Made by a program: the position numbers and the translations under genes. DNA of 64,000 nt from assembly GCF_014207745.1 (NCBI RefSeq), contig NZ_JACHJB010000002.1, forward strand, positions 2,852,001 through 2,916,000, written 5' to 3'. This stretch comes from Nonomuraea muscovyensis. GTDB taxonomy: Bacteria; Actinomycetota; Actinomycetes; Streptosporangiales; Streptosporangiaceae. The notes under the pieces are model-generated. The model was not told the origin of the DNA, did not search any database, and was given only the letters and a program-made list of their open reading frames with translations. Shown here piece after piece: positions 48,126 through 56,297 of the stretch (positions are counted from its first letter, which is position 1; every line of letters begins with the position of its first letter).

Positions 48126-49337
48126 GGCGGACCGCAGGAGCGCCGGATAGTCCTTCGGCCGGATCGAGTCGTGCAGCCGCGCCCCACCGGCGCCGATCTT
48201 GCTCGCCGCCCGCGTGACGGTGGTGGGCAGCACCGCGAGGAGCCGGACCGCCTGCGCCAGCCCCCACAGGTCGAGGCGGGAGCGGGGCACCAGGCGCTTG
48301 GCGGCGCTCAGCGCGAAGGCGCGGCTGCGCCGTACGTAGTCGCCGATCTCCGCCTCGTAGGCGGGGAAGGCCCGCTCGTGGTCGCCGCCCGCCAGGGCCA
48401 GTTCGCCGGCCAGGACGTACGCGCCGACGACGGCCAGGCTGGTGCTGCCGCCGACGGCGGGGCCGGGGCAGTATCCGGCGTCGCCGACCAGGCTCACCCG
48501 CCCGCGTGACCAGGTGTCCAGGCGGAGCTGGGTGATGGAGTCGAAGTAGAACGCCTCGGCGCGGTCGGCCTCGTCCAGCAGGCGGGGCGTCTCCCAGCCG
48601 AGATCCGCGAAGTGCTCGCGCAGCAGTCGCCGCTGCCGCGCCGTGTCGCGGTGGTGGTAGTCGAGCGGCTCCGGCGTCCGGAACAGGAACAGGGCCCGCG
48701 CCTCGTCGAGGCCGGCCGCACCGTACATGCCGGCCAGCCGGTCGATGTCGAGCACGCCCTCCATCCGGCCGTCGAGGCCCAGGTGGTTGGGCACGGAGGC
48801 GACGGCCAGGTAGGCGCCGATCCAGGTGGTGAAGCGCGACTCCGGGCCGAAGACGAGGCGGCGGACGTTGGAGTGCAGGCCGTCCGCGCCGATCACCAGG
48901 TCGAACCCGCGGGCCCGCCCGCTGTCGAACCGCACCTCGCCGTCCTGGCCGATGGCGGCGATGGAGTCGGCGAAGACGTACTCGACGTCGTCGCGGGTGG
49001 CGTCGTAGAGGATCTCGCCGAGGTCGTCGCGCATGATCTCGACGTGCCGGTCGGAGATCGCCGCGACGAGCCGGCGCGTATCCATCTCCACGGGGCGGGC
49101 GCGGCCGGGCACGGACATGACCAGCCGCTCGGTGCCCGTCTTGTGGTCCAGGACGGGGCCGAGCAGGCCCATCCGCTCCACGATGTCCATGGCGGGCCTG
49201 AAGAGGTCCACCGCGTGCCCTCCGGCCTTGCGCAGCGCCGGGGCGCGCTCCACCACCGTCACGTCGAAGCCGTACCGGACGAGCCAGTACGCGAGGGCGG
49301 GTCCGGCGACGCTGGCGCCGGAGATCAGTACGTGCAT
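48078..49337 (-). CDS. FAD-dependent monooxygenase (UbiH/PHBH class)
   Basis: This 419-residue flavoprotein has the FAD motif VLISGASVAGPALAYWLVRYGFDVTVVERAP, a DG motif in VIGADGLHSNVRR, and GD motif VSLVGDAGYCPGPAVGGSTSLAVVGAYVLAGEL. This class hydroxylates aromatic compounds or polyketides, including antibiotics. ATG 49337 follows AAGGAGGCAGTC. It is divergent from a TetR gene with two operators in between, so it is probably induced by its own substrate. Confidence 0.92.
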   Translation of the reverse strand: MHVLISGASVAGPALAYWLVRYGFDVTVVERAPALRKAGGHAVDLFRPAMDIVERMGLLGPVLDHKTGTERLVMSVPGRARPVEMDTRRLVAAISDRHVEIMRDDLGEILYDATRDDVEYVFADSIAAIGQDGEVRFDSGRARGFDLVIGADGLHSNVRRLVFGPESRFTTWIGAYLAVASVPNHLGLDGRMEGVLDIDRLAGMYGAAGLDEARALFLFRTPEPLDYHHRDTARQRRLLREHFADLGWETPRLLDEADRAEAFYFDSITQLRLDTWSRGRVSLVGDAGYCPGPAVGGSTSLAVVGAYVLAGELALAGGDHERAFPAYEAEIGDYVRRSRAFALSAAKRLVPRSRLDLWGLAQAVRLLAVLPTTVTRAASKIGAGGARLHDSIRPKDYPALLRSASGQHALGAELGGDLG

Positions 49338-49346
49338 GACTGCCTC

Positions 49347-49366
49347 CTTACTTAACGGATGGTAAG
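49347..49366. promoter_or_regulatory. TetR operator copy 1
   Basis: CTTACTTAACGGATGGTAAG has the half-sites CTTAC and GTAAG, with further partial symmetry inside. It lies 10 bp upstream of the monooxygenase start, within its 5' region. Confidence 0.75.
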
Positions 49367-49391
49367 TCGGCGCGAGCCACGACCACAAGGA

Positions 49392-49411
49392 CTTACTTAA
49401 CGATAGGTAAG
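49392..49411. promoter_or_regulatory. TetR operator copy 2
   Basis: CTTACTTAACGATAGGTAAG repeats copy 1 with the same CTTAC/GTAAG ends, 45 bp centre to centre. It lies 16 bp before the tetR start and probably mediates autoregulation. Confidence 0.8.
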
Positions 49412-49426
49412 GGATACGCTGGCCGT

Positions 49427-49981
49427 ATGGCGAGGCAGAGTGACACCAGGACCCGCATCCAGGCCGTCGCGCGCGAGCTGTTCGCGGCGCAGGGCGTGCG
49501 CGACACCAGCCTGCGCCAGATCTCCGACCGGCTCGGCATCACCAAGCCCGCGCTCTACTACCACTTCGCCTCGCGCGAGGACCTGGTGCGCAGCATCATC
49601 CAGCCGATGATCGACGACACGGACCGCTTCGTGACCGCGCGCGAGCAGGCGCCGGATCGCGGACCCGGCGGCCCGCGGCTGCTCCTGGAGGACTACTTCG
49701 AGCTGATGTGGCGGCACCGCGAGGTGATCGTCATGATCATGCGCGACGTGTCGACGCTGACCGAGCTGGACCTGACGGAGCGGATGTTCGGCTGGCGGCG
49801 GCGACTCACCTCGCTGCTGCTCGGCCCCGAGGTCTCAGTCGCCCAGCGGGTCCGGGCGACGGTGGCGCTCGGCGGGATGTCCGACTGCTCAGTCGAGTAC
49901 GCGCACCTGCCGCTGGAGGAGGTCAAGGGGCCGGCGGTCGAGGCGGCGGCGGCCGCGCTCGGGCTGGCCGCCCCGTCCTGA
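49427..49981 (+). CDS. TetR-family transcriptional regulator
   Basis: This 184-residue repressor has the TetR HTH TRIQAVARELFAAQGVRDTSLRQISDRLGITKPALYYHFASREDLVRSI at the N-terminus and an all-helical ligand domain. Divergence from the FAD monooxygenase and two near-identical 20-bp palindromes between them indicate that it represses both genes, a layout typical of xenobiotic or antibiotic modification. The ligand is unknown. Confidence 0.95.
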   Translation: MARQSDTRTRIQAVARELFAAQGVRDTSLRQISDRLGITKPALYYHFASREDLVRSIIQPMIDDTDRFVTAREQAPDRGPGGPRLLLEDYFELMWRHREVIVMIMRDVSTLTELDLTERMFGWRRRLTSLLLGPEVSVAQRVRATVALGGMSDCSVEYAHLPLEEVKGPAVEAAAAALGLAAPS

Positions 49982-50097
49982 CGCCCGCACACGGCCCCCG
50001 GCCGATCCCCCGGCCCGGGGCACGGGCGGTCCGGGGCGGTCCGAGCCACGGTCCAGGGCGCGGGCGGTGTCCGGGGCGCGGTCCGGGGCGCGGGCGG

Positions 50098-50550
50098 TCA
50101 GACGGCGATGTAGAGATCCACCCCGTCGGGGTGGTGCACCTCCAGGTCCGTGGTGAACGCGCGCGGCGGCGTGCCGCCCGACTCGGTGTGCTTCCACACC
50201 TGCTGCCACGCGTCCACGATCGCCTGCGGCATCGTGCCGCGGGCCGCCACCAGCAACGCCTTGGCGGCGGGCACGCGGACCGCCACCATCCCCTCCGGCA
50301 GGCGCGGCGCCGTGCGCACGCCGATGCCGACGACCTGCGTGTAGGCCCCGTGGTGGTCGCTCTCGTAGTCGGTGAGCACCGCGTACAGGTGCTCGTCGAT
50401 CCGTCCCGGCACGTGCGCGAACGCCCCCGGCGCGCCGGCCCGCTGCCACAGCGCCGGCAGCCTGGCCCGCGCGGGGTCCAGCTCGTCGGCGTTCGTGGTG
50501 CGGACGACGAAGCCGACCACGGTCAGTTCATCGCGGTCTGTGATCTCCAC
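50098..50550 (-). CDS. GyrI-like/effector-binding domain protein
   Basis: This 150-residue protein has the SOUL/GyrI-like fold found as the ligand domain of BmrR and AraC-type regulators (VVGFVVRTTNADELDPARARLPALWQRAGAPGAFAHVPGRIDEHLYAVLTDYESDHHGAYTQVVG, later MPQAIVDAWQQVWKH). Stand-alone members bind small amphiphilic compounds. There is no DNA-binding domain. It is divergent from guaB1 and the link is unclear. Confidence 0.8.
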   Translation of the reverse strand: MEITDRDELTVVGFVVRTTNADELDPARARLPALWQRAGAPGAFAHVPGRIDEHLYAVLTDYESDHHGAYTQVVGIGVRTAPRLPEGMVAVRVPAAKALLVAARGTMPQAIVDAWQQVWKHTESGGTPPRAFTTDLEVHHPDGVDLYIAV

Positions 50551-50647
50551 AGGCCCTCCATCCCCCTCGACTGTCCCGGCAGATCATAAGGCCCCGGGAA
50601 AGGGGGAAACCCCAAGATGAGCCTGTCACCACATAAGATGGACGAAC

Positions 50648-52087
50648 GTGGAGTTTCTCAACGGCCTCCAGCCGCATCACGACCTGACCTACAGCGACGT
50701 GTTCATGGTCCCGTCGCGTTCCTCGGTCGGTTCCCGCCTCTCCGTCGACCTGTCGACGCGCGACGGCACGGGCACCACCATTCCCATCGTGGTGGCCAAC
50801 ATGACCGCCGTCGCCGGCCGCCGCATGGCCGAGACGGTGGCGCGTCGTGGCGGCATCGCCGTGATCCCCCAGGACATCCCCATCGACGTGGTCGCCGACG
50901 TGGTCAAGTGGGTGAAGGAACGCGACCTCATCCACGACACGCCGCTCACCCTGACGCCGCACGACACCGTCGGCGAGGCGCTGCGACTGCTGCCCAAGCG
51001 CGCCCACGGCGCGGTCATCGTCGTCGACTGGGACAACCGCCCGGTCGGCGTGGTGACCGAGGCCGACTGCGAGGGCGTCGACATGTACACCCAACTCTCG
51101 CAGGTGATGTCGAGCGAACTGCTGACGCTGCCCACCGGGCTGGAGCCGCGCGTCGCCTTCGACCGGCTGCACGAGGGCCGGCACCGGCTGGCGCCCATCG
51201 TGGACGGCGAGGGCCGCCTGGTGGGCATCCTCACCCGCACGGGAGCGCTGCGCGCCACGCTCTACCGGCCGGCGATCGACGCCGGCGGCAGGCTGCGCGT
51301 GGGCGCCGCCGTCGGCGTGAACGGCGACGTCGCCGCCAGGGCCCGCGACCTGCTGGACGCCGGGATCGACTGCCTGGTCGTCGACACCGCCCACGGCCAC
51401 CAGGACAAGATGATCTCCGCGCTGCGCGCCGTGAAGGCGCTCGACCCGGCGGTGCCGGTCGCGGCCGGCAACGTGGTGACGGCGGCAGGCGTGCGCGACC
51501 TGGTGGACGCCGGCGCCGACATCCTCAAGGTCGGCGTCGGGCCGGGCGCCATGTGCACCACGCGGATGATGACCGGCGTGGGCCGGCCGCAGTTCTCCGC
51601 CGTGCTGGAGTGCTCGACCGAGGCCCGCCGGCTCGGGCGGCACGTGTGGGCCGACGGCGGCGTGCGCCACCCGCGCGACGTCGCGCTGGCGCTGGCGGCC
51701 GGCGCGGCCAACGTGATGATCGGCTCCTGGTTCGCGGGCACGTACGAGTCGCCCGGCGACACCCGCACCGACGCCGACGGGCGCCGCTACAAGGAGAACT
51801 TCGGCATGGCCTCGGCCCGCGCGGTGCGGCTGCGCACGGCCGAGGACAGCGCGTTCGAACGGGCCAGGAAGGCGCTGTTCGAGGAGGGCATCTCGACCTC
51901 GCGCATGTACCTGGACCCGCGCCGGCCGAGCGTGGAGGACCAGATCGACGCCATCGTGGCGGGCCTGCGGTCGTCGTGCACGTACGCCGGGGCCACCACC
52001 CTGGAGGAGTTCCACGAGCGCGCCGTGGTGGGCATCCAGGGCTCGTCCGGCTACGCCGAGGGCATGCCGCTGCACCAGAGCTGGTGA
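50648..52087 (+). CDS. GuaB1-type IMPDH-family protein (GMP reductase)
   Basis: This 479-residue TIM-barrel enzyme has two CBS domains inserted (about residues 95-200: MSSELLTLPTGLEPRVAFDRLHEGRHRLAPIVDGEG). The active-site Cys loop is VGPGAMCTTRMMTGVG and the nearby loop is DGGVRHPRDVALALAAGA. GuaB1 proteins of Actinobacteria were long annotated as IMP dehydrogenase-related but work as GMP reductases, returning GMP to IMP in purine salvage. GTG 50648 is the start. Confidence 0.9.
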   Translation: MEFLNGLQPHHDLTYSDVFMVPSRSSVGSRLSVDLSTRDGTGTTIPIVVANMTAVAGRRMAETVARRGGIAVIPQDIPIDVVADVVKWVKERDLIHDTPLTLTPHDTVGEALRLLPKRAHGAVIVVDWDNRPVGVVTEADCEGVDMYTQLSQVMSSELLTLPTGLEPRVAFDRLHEGRHRLAPIVDGEGRLVGILTRTGALRATLYRPAIDAGGRLRVGAAVGVNGDVAARARDLLDAGIDCLVVDTAHGHQDKMISALRAVKALDPAVPVAAGNVVTAAGVRDLVDAGADILKVGVGPGAMCTTRMMTGVGRPQFSAVLECSTEARRLGRHVWADGGVRHPRDVALALAAGAANVMIGSWFAGTYESPGDTRTDADGRRYKENFGMASARAVRLRTAEDSAFERARKALFEEGISTSRMYLDPRRPSVEDQIDAIVAGLRSSCTYAGATTLEEFHERAVVGIQGSSGYAEGMPLHQSW

Positions 52088-52094
52088 CGCCGCG

Positions 52095-52122
52095 CGGGCG
52101 GGACGGGCGACCGTCCCGCCCG
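52095..52122. terminator. Hairpin between guaB1 and the convergent remnant gene
   Basis: Arms CGGGCGGGACGG (52095-52106) and CCGTCCCGCCCG (52111-52122) form a 12-bp stem with a GCGA tetraloop. It lies directly after guaB1. Confidence 0.75.
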
Positions 52123-52126
52123 CCGG

Positions 52127-52726
52127 TCAGTCCGGCAGCCGGTACGTCCACAGGACGTCGCCGTCGGCCGCGTACCCGGTGATCTCCTCGCTGCGCTGGA
52201 CGGGCCGCGCGCCCTGCCCGCCGAAGAGCGCCACGCCCTGCCCCCACGGGTCCGGCGCCGCGTCGGCGAAGGCCCGGCCGCCGTCCTCCAGGGTGACCCC
52301 GACCCTGGCCGTGCCCCGCAGGGCGAAGCCGTGGAAGGCCCGCCCGTCGAGGAACACCTCGACCGGACGCTCGGCTGTGAGATCGGAGCTCAGTGTGGTG
52401 CCGGGCAGGGGCTGGAAGAAGCCGTGCTGGTCCTTTCCGTCCTTCCACCACTTGAGGCACGCGCCGGGGTGGAGCCGGGCGGTGCCGGCGACCGTCAGCT
52501 CGAACCTGGAGACGTCCTCGCGGGTGACACCGCACAGCAGCGCCTCCTCCCGCGACGCCCGCACCTCGACCGGATCGGCGCCGAGAGCTCCGGCAGGCGG
52601 TTGACGGCGAGCGGAACGACGCCCGCCTCCACCCCCTGACGGAACCAGGCGATCTCGGCCGGCCCGTAGCGCGCGGGGGTTGACGGAAACCCTCGATCGA
52701 TCTCCGGACCAGCCGATGCGACGCCG
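52127..52726 (-). pseudogene. Frameshifted gene of unknown family
   Basis: Two adjoining reading frames both show strong third-position G/C: RYGPAEIAWFRQGVEAGVV...AVNRLPEL (about 52590-52690) and GADPVEVRASREEALLCGV...YAADGDVLWTYRLPD (52127 to about 52585). They join cleanly if two bases of the CTCTC run at 52583-52590 are removed, so a 2-bp insertion has split the gene or is a sequence error. No start codon fits upstream, where SDR remnants lie. I do not recognise the family. Confidence 0.6.
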
Positions 52727-52889
52727 GCCGCCTGCGGCGCGGATGCCGCCGTCGACGTGCGCGGTCGTGCCGGTCACGAACCGCGCCAGGTCACCGGTCA
52801 GGAACGGCGCGGCCCAGCCCGCGGGCCGCGCCGGTGACCACCGCGACGCGCCCGGTGAGCAGGATCCCGTCGGGAGAAAGGGCCGCCAT
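52727..52889 (-). pseudogene. Remnant of a short-chain dehydrogenase with an internal deletion
   Basis: ATG 52889 begins an SDR N-terminus with the NAD motif (LLTGRVAVVTGAARGLGRAV). About 30 codons later, in another frame, the sequence continues as FLTGDLARFVTGTTAHVDGG, which is the C-terminal cofactor/dimer segment of SDRs. Roughly 190 residues, including the catalytic YxxxK, are missing. The fusion point lies near 52795. Confidence 0.75.
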
Positions 52890-52956
52890 GACCGACGACC
52901 CTATCCCGACCGCATAGAGTCGTCGGGTTCGCAGTCATCGTCAACAGGAGCGTTTC

Positions 52957-53331
52957 GTGGCACTCGAGAAGCCGGAAATCGACTTCCCGGAGGGCAACCC
53001 GCCCGCCGATCTGGAGATCGTCGACATCGTGGAGGGTGACGGCCCCGAGGCCAAGCCCGGCCACCAGGTCAGCGTCCACTACGTGGGCGTCGCGTTCTCG
53101 TCCGGGGAGGAGTTCGACGCGTCGTGGAACCGCGGCCAGGCGTTCGAGTTCCCGCTCGGCGGCGGGCGCGTCATCGCCGGCTGGGACCGCGGCGTCGCCG
53201 GCATGAAGGTCGGCGGCCGGCGCAAGCTGGTCATCCCGCCCCACCTGGGCTACGGCAACCGGGGCGCCGGGGCCGCCATCAAGCCGGGCGAGACGCTGAT
53301 CTTCGTCGTCGACCTGCTGGCCGTCCGCTAG
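52957..53331 (+). CDS. FKBP-type peptidyl-prolyl cis-trans isomerase
   Basis: This 124-residue single-domain FKBP assists protein folding. It contains VSVHYVGVAFSSGEEFDASWNRGQAFEFPLGGGRVIAGWDRGVAGMKVGGRRKLVIPPHLGYG, with the family's substrate-pocket residues Tyr, Phe, Asp, Val/Ile and Trp in place. There is no signal peptide, so it is cytosolic. GTG 52957 follows AGGAGCGTTTC. An intrinsic terminator follows it. Confidence 0.95.
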   Translation: MALEKPEIDFPEGNPPADLEIVDIVEGDGPEAKPGHQVSVHYVGVAFSSGEEFDASWNRGQAFEFPLGGGRVIAGWDRGVAGMKVGGRRKLVIPPHLGYGNRGAGAAIKPGETLIFVVDLLAVR

Positions 53332-53347
53332 CCCGCGGGCAGGTCCG

Positions 53348-53376
53348 GGCGGGGTCGCTCGCGGCCCCGCCTTTTC
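53348..53376 (+). terminator. Intrinsic terminator of the FKBP gene
   Basis: Arms GGCGGGG (53348-53354) and CCCCGCC (53365-53371) are followed by TTTT. Confidence 0.85.
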
Positions 53377-53430
53377 TCCGGCCGACCTCCAGGTGGGGAA
53401 ATGTCGGCGTCTTGAGGCACCATAGGCGGT

Positions 53431-54957
53431 GTGCTACTGATCGAGGTCGTCCGGGTCTCCGAGGCGGTGACGCGCACTCCGGCCCGCCTGGGCAAGATCG
53501 GCCACCTGGCCGAGCTGCTCGGCCGGGTGGGCGCGGGCGAGGCGGAGATCGCCATCGCCTACCTCTCCGGCGAGCTGCCGCAGCGCCAGATCGGCGTCGG
53601 CTGGCGCACCCTCCAGGACCTGCCGCAGCCCAGGCTGGCGGCCACGGCCACGCTGGCCGAGGTCGACGCGCGGTTGACCGCGATCAAGGCCGTCTCCGGG
53701 CAGGGCTCGCAGGCGGCGCGCAGGGCCCTGGTGAACGAGTTGTTCGCCGGGCTGACCAGTCAGGAGCAGGCGTTCATGCTGCGGCTGCTCGGCGGCGAGC
53801 TGCGCCAGGGCGCGCTCGACGGGGTGATGATCGAGGCCGTCGCCAAGGCGTCCGGGGCTCCGGCGGCCGACGTGCGGCGGGCCCTGACCCTGCGCGGCTG
53901 GCTGCCCGCGGTGGGCGCCGCCGCGCTCGCGGGCGGGGTGACGGCGCTGCGGGCGTTCAAGCTGGAGGTGGGGCGGGCGGTCTCGCCCATGCTGGCCGGC
54001 AGCGCGCCCAACGTCGCCGCCGCGCTGGACAAGGCGGGCGCCCCGGCGGCGCTGGAGTGGAAGCTCGACGGCATCCGGGTGCAGGCGCACCGCGCGGATG
54101 ACGAGGTCAGGGTCTTCACCCGCGCGCTGGAGGACATCACCTCCCAGGTTCCGGAGTTGGTGGAGGCCGTGCTGGGCCTGCCGTCCGGCGATCTGGTGCT
54201 CGACGGCGAGGTGATCGCGCTGCGCCCCGACGGGCGGCCGCACCCGTTCCAGGTGACGGCGAGCCGGGTGAGCAGCAAGCTCGACGTGGCGCGGCTGCGG
54301 GAGCGGACGCCGCTGAGCGTGTTCTTCTTCGACGCGCTGCGGGTCGACGGCGCCGACCTGCTCGACCTGTCCTACGACGAGCGGCAGGGGATCCTCGGGC
54401 GCACGGTCCCAGCAGCACTGCTCACGCCGCGCCTGGTCACCGGTGACGTGGCCCAGGCGGAGACGTTCTTCACCGACGTGGTCAAGGCCGGGCACGAGGG
54501 GCTGGTCGTCAAGTCGCTGTCCTCCCCGTACGCCGCGGGCCGCAGAGGCGCCGGCTGGGTGAAGGTCAAGCCCCGCCACACGCTCGACCTGGTCGTCCTG
54601 GCGGCCGAGTGGGGGCACGGGCGGCGCGAGGGCAAGCTGTCCAACCTCCATCTCGGCGCCCGTGACCCCGAGGGCGGCGGGTTCGTCATGCTGGGCAAGA
54701 CGTTCAAGGGGCTGACGGACGAGCTGCTGGCCTGGCAGACCGAGCGATTCCTGGAGCTGGCCGACGGTCCGGCCGACGCGTGGACGGTCACGGTGCGGCC
54801 GGAGCTGGTGGTGGAGATCGCGTTCGACGGGGTGCAGCGCTCGCCGCGCTACCCGGGGGGCATGGCGCTGCGGTTCGCCCGCGTGCTGCGCTACCGCCCG
54901 GACAAGCGGGCCGAGGAGGCCGACACGGTGGAGACCGTCCGCTCGTTGGTGCTGTGA
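53431..54957 (+). CDS. ATP-dependent DNA ligase
   Basis: This 508-residue ligase seals nicks through a lysyl-AMP intermediate. It has an N-terminal DNA-binding domain (about 1-180), the nucleotidyltransferase motif EWKLDGIR with Lys211, motifs III-V (VFTRALEDIT, LVLDGEVIAL, EGLVVKS) and an OB-fold with WVKVKPRH. Length and layout match mycobacterial LigB rather than LigD. The GTG start lacks an obvious ribosome site. It is probably a repair enzyme alongside NAD-dependent LigA. Confidence 0.93.
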   Translation: MLLIEVVRVSEAVTRTPARLGKIGHLAELLGRVGAGEAEIAIAYLSGELPQRQIGVGWRTLQDLPQPRLAATATLAEVDARLTAIKAVSGQGSQAARRALVNELFAGLTSQEQAFMLRLLGGELRQGALDGVMIEAVAKASGAPAADVRRALTLRGWLPAVGAAALAGGVTALRAFKLEVGRAVSPMLAGSAPNVAAALDKAGAPAALEWKLDGIRVQAHRADDEVRVFTRALEDITSQVPELVEAVLGLPSGDLVLDGEVIALRPDGRPHPFQVTASRVSSKLDVARLRERTPLSVFFFDALRVDGADLLDLSYDERQGILGRTVPAALLTPRLVTGDVAQAETFFTDVVKAGHEGLVVKSLSSPYAAGRRGAGWVKVKPRHTLDLVVLAAEWGHGRREGKLSNLHLGARDPEGGGFVMLGKTFKGLTDELLAWQTERFLELADGPADAWTVTVRPELVVEIAFDGVQRSPRYPGGMALRFARVLRYRPDKRAEEADTVETVRSLVL

Positions 54958-55266
54958 TCCGGCGGGGCTGACGGCGGTCACCGCCCCGACTGACGCGTCT
55001 TCCCCGTACGGCGACCGATGCCCCGTGCGCGCCTGGAGAGCTGCCTGGTCACCGGGATCCCGCGCCTCAGGAAGATCCCGTTACCAAAGTAAGATATGCC
55101 ACTGAATGTGGCATTATCTTGCCTTTACTAGTGGTTTGTCCGATATGGTCTTCCCCGTTGCGGACGCGGGCCTCCTCCGCCCGCCCCGGACCGGCCGGTG
55201 GCACCCCTTTTCCTCCTCGTCCCGGCCGCCCCCCGTTCTGTCCCCTAGCTAGGACCGTGGTTTTCC
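54958..55266. other. Intergenic region between ligase and the RlpA-like gene
   Basis: These 309 bp contain a hairpin-like GC block just after the ligase, an AT-rich palindrome at 55091-55120 and pyrimidine-rich DNA. I looked for a c-di-AMP riboswitch, which often precedes wall genes of this type, and saw none. Confidence 0.5.
55091..55120. promoter_or_regulatory. AT-rich palindrome
   Basis: Arms AAGATATGCCAC and GTGGCATTATCTT pair with one bulged T around TGAAT. In a 73% G+C genome this AT-rich symmetry stands out. It could be an operator for the RlpA-like gene or a hairpin after the ligase gene. Confidence 0.5.
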
Positions 55267-56010
55267 TTGGGCCAGCACTCGCGTACCGAATCGTCCACGC
55301 CGAACCCCCTCTCCCGCGCGACGGCACCGGGCAGGCGCCGGTGGACCACCGTGGCCGCAGGCGCAGCCGTGATCGCCGCGGCCTCCACCACCGCGTGGGC
55401 GGCCGTCGCCAACGACGACGCCTCCAAGGCCACCACCGCGGCCGGCGTCTCGCCGCTCGGCACGTCCCCTGAGGCGCGCCCGTCCCAGCCACGGCCTTCC
55501 GTCTCCGCCGACGCCGCCAAGCCGGCGCCGTCGGTCTCGTCCACCCCTGCAGCCACCCCTCAGGCCGCCGCTGACGCCGGCTCGCCCGACGGCGCCAAGG
55601 CCGCCCGCCTCACCGCGAACGCCGCCGAGGCCCGCACCGGCGCCGCCCCGAAGACCGCCGCCCGCCAGAAGGGCGAGACGGTGAAGTCCGAGAAGCAGGC
55701 TGCCAAGCCCAAGACCCGCGTGCTCTCGCGCGGCACCTGCGGCGCGTCGTACTACAACGAGGGCCAGCAGACGGCCAACGGCGAGCGCTTCAACCCCTCG
55801 GCGCTGACCGCCGCGCACAAGACCCTGCCCTTCGGCAGCAAGGTCCGCGTGACCAACCCCGCCAACGGCGACTCGGTGACCGTCCGCATCAACGACCGCG
55901 GCCCGTTCGTGGGCGGCCGCTGCCTGGACCTGTCAGAGGCGGCCTTCTCCTCGATCGGCAACACCGGCGCGGGCGTCATGACGGTCAAGTACGAGGTCCT
56001 CGCCCGCTGA
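55267..56010 (+). CDS. Secreted RlpA-like double-psi beta-barrel protein
   Basis: This 247-residue exported protein has a basic N-terminus, a signal segment (TTVAAGAAVIAAASTTAWAA), a roughly 100-residue Ala/Pro/Lys-rich linker and an RlpA-like barrel (GTCGASYYNEGQQTANGERFNPSALTAAHKTLPFGSKVRVTNPANGDSVTVRINDRGPFVGGRCLDLSEAAF). Such proteins bind or cleave peptidoglycan. The start is probably TTG 55267, the only start codon after an in-frame stop; the MGQHSR beginning fits the MGRHS-type starts of this group. No clear ribosome site precedes it. Confidence 0.85.
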   Translation: MGQHSRTESSTPNPLSRATAPGRRRWTTVAAGAAVIAAASTTAWAAVANDDASKATTAAGVSPLGTSPEARPSQPRPSVSADAAKPAPSVSSTPAATPQAAADAGSPDGAKAARLTANAAEARTGAAPKTAARQKGETVKSEKQAAKPKTRVLSRGTCGASYYNEGQQTANGERFNPSALTAAHKTLPFGSKVRVTNPANGDSVTVRINDRGPFVGGRCLDLSEAAFSSIGNTGAGVMTVKYEVLAR

Positions 56011-56027
56011 CCCCGCACCCCTACCCG

Positions 56028-56290
56028 CACCGCCACCTCACCGGCCGCGCGGCACCGCTACCCAGGCCCACCGGCCCGCACCGCCACCTCACCGGCCGCG
56101 CGGCACCGCTACCCAGGCCCACCGGCCCGCACCGCGACCTCACCGGCCGCGCGGCACCGCTACCCAGGCCCACCGGCCCGCACCGCGACCTCACCGGCCG
56201 CGCCGCTCCGCTGCCCGGGCGCCGGCCCGCACCGCGACCTCACCGGCCGCGCCGCTCCGCTGCCCGGGCGCCGGCCGGCACCGCGACCTT
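56028..56290. repeat. 51/49-bp minisatellite
   Basis: Units beginning CACCGCCACCTCACCGGC or CACCGCGACCTCACCGGC start at 56028, 56079, 56130, 56181, 56230 and 56279. The first three steps are exactly 51 bp and the next two 49 bp, marking two homogenised blocks. It fills the gap between convergent genes. Confidence 0.95.
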
Positions 56291-56297
56291 CTCCGGC

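Noticed and set aside
32362..49337. Secondary-metabolite biosynthetic cluster
   Set aside because: P450s, a flavin monooxygenase and a CoA ligase are present, but no PKS, NRPS, terpene cyclase or other core enzyme is seen.
55080..55266. c-di-AMP (ydaO-type) riboswitch upstream of the RlpA-like gene
   Set aside because: Wall genes of this kind often have one, but I could not find the conserved blocks here.
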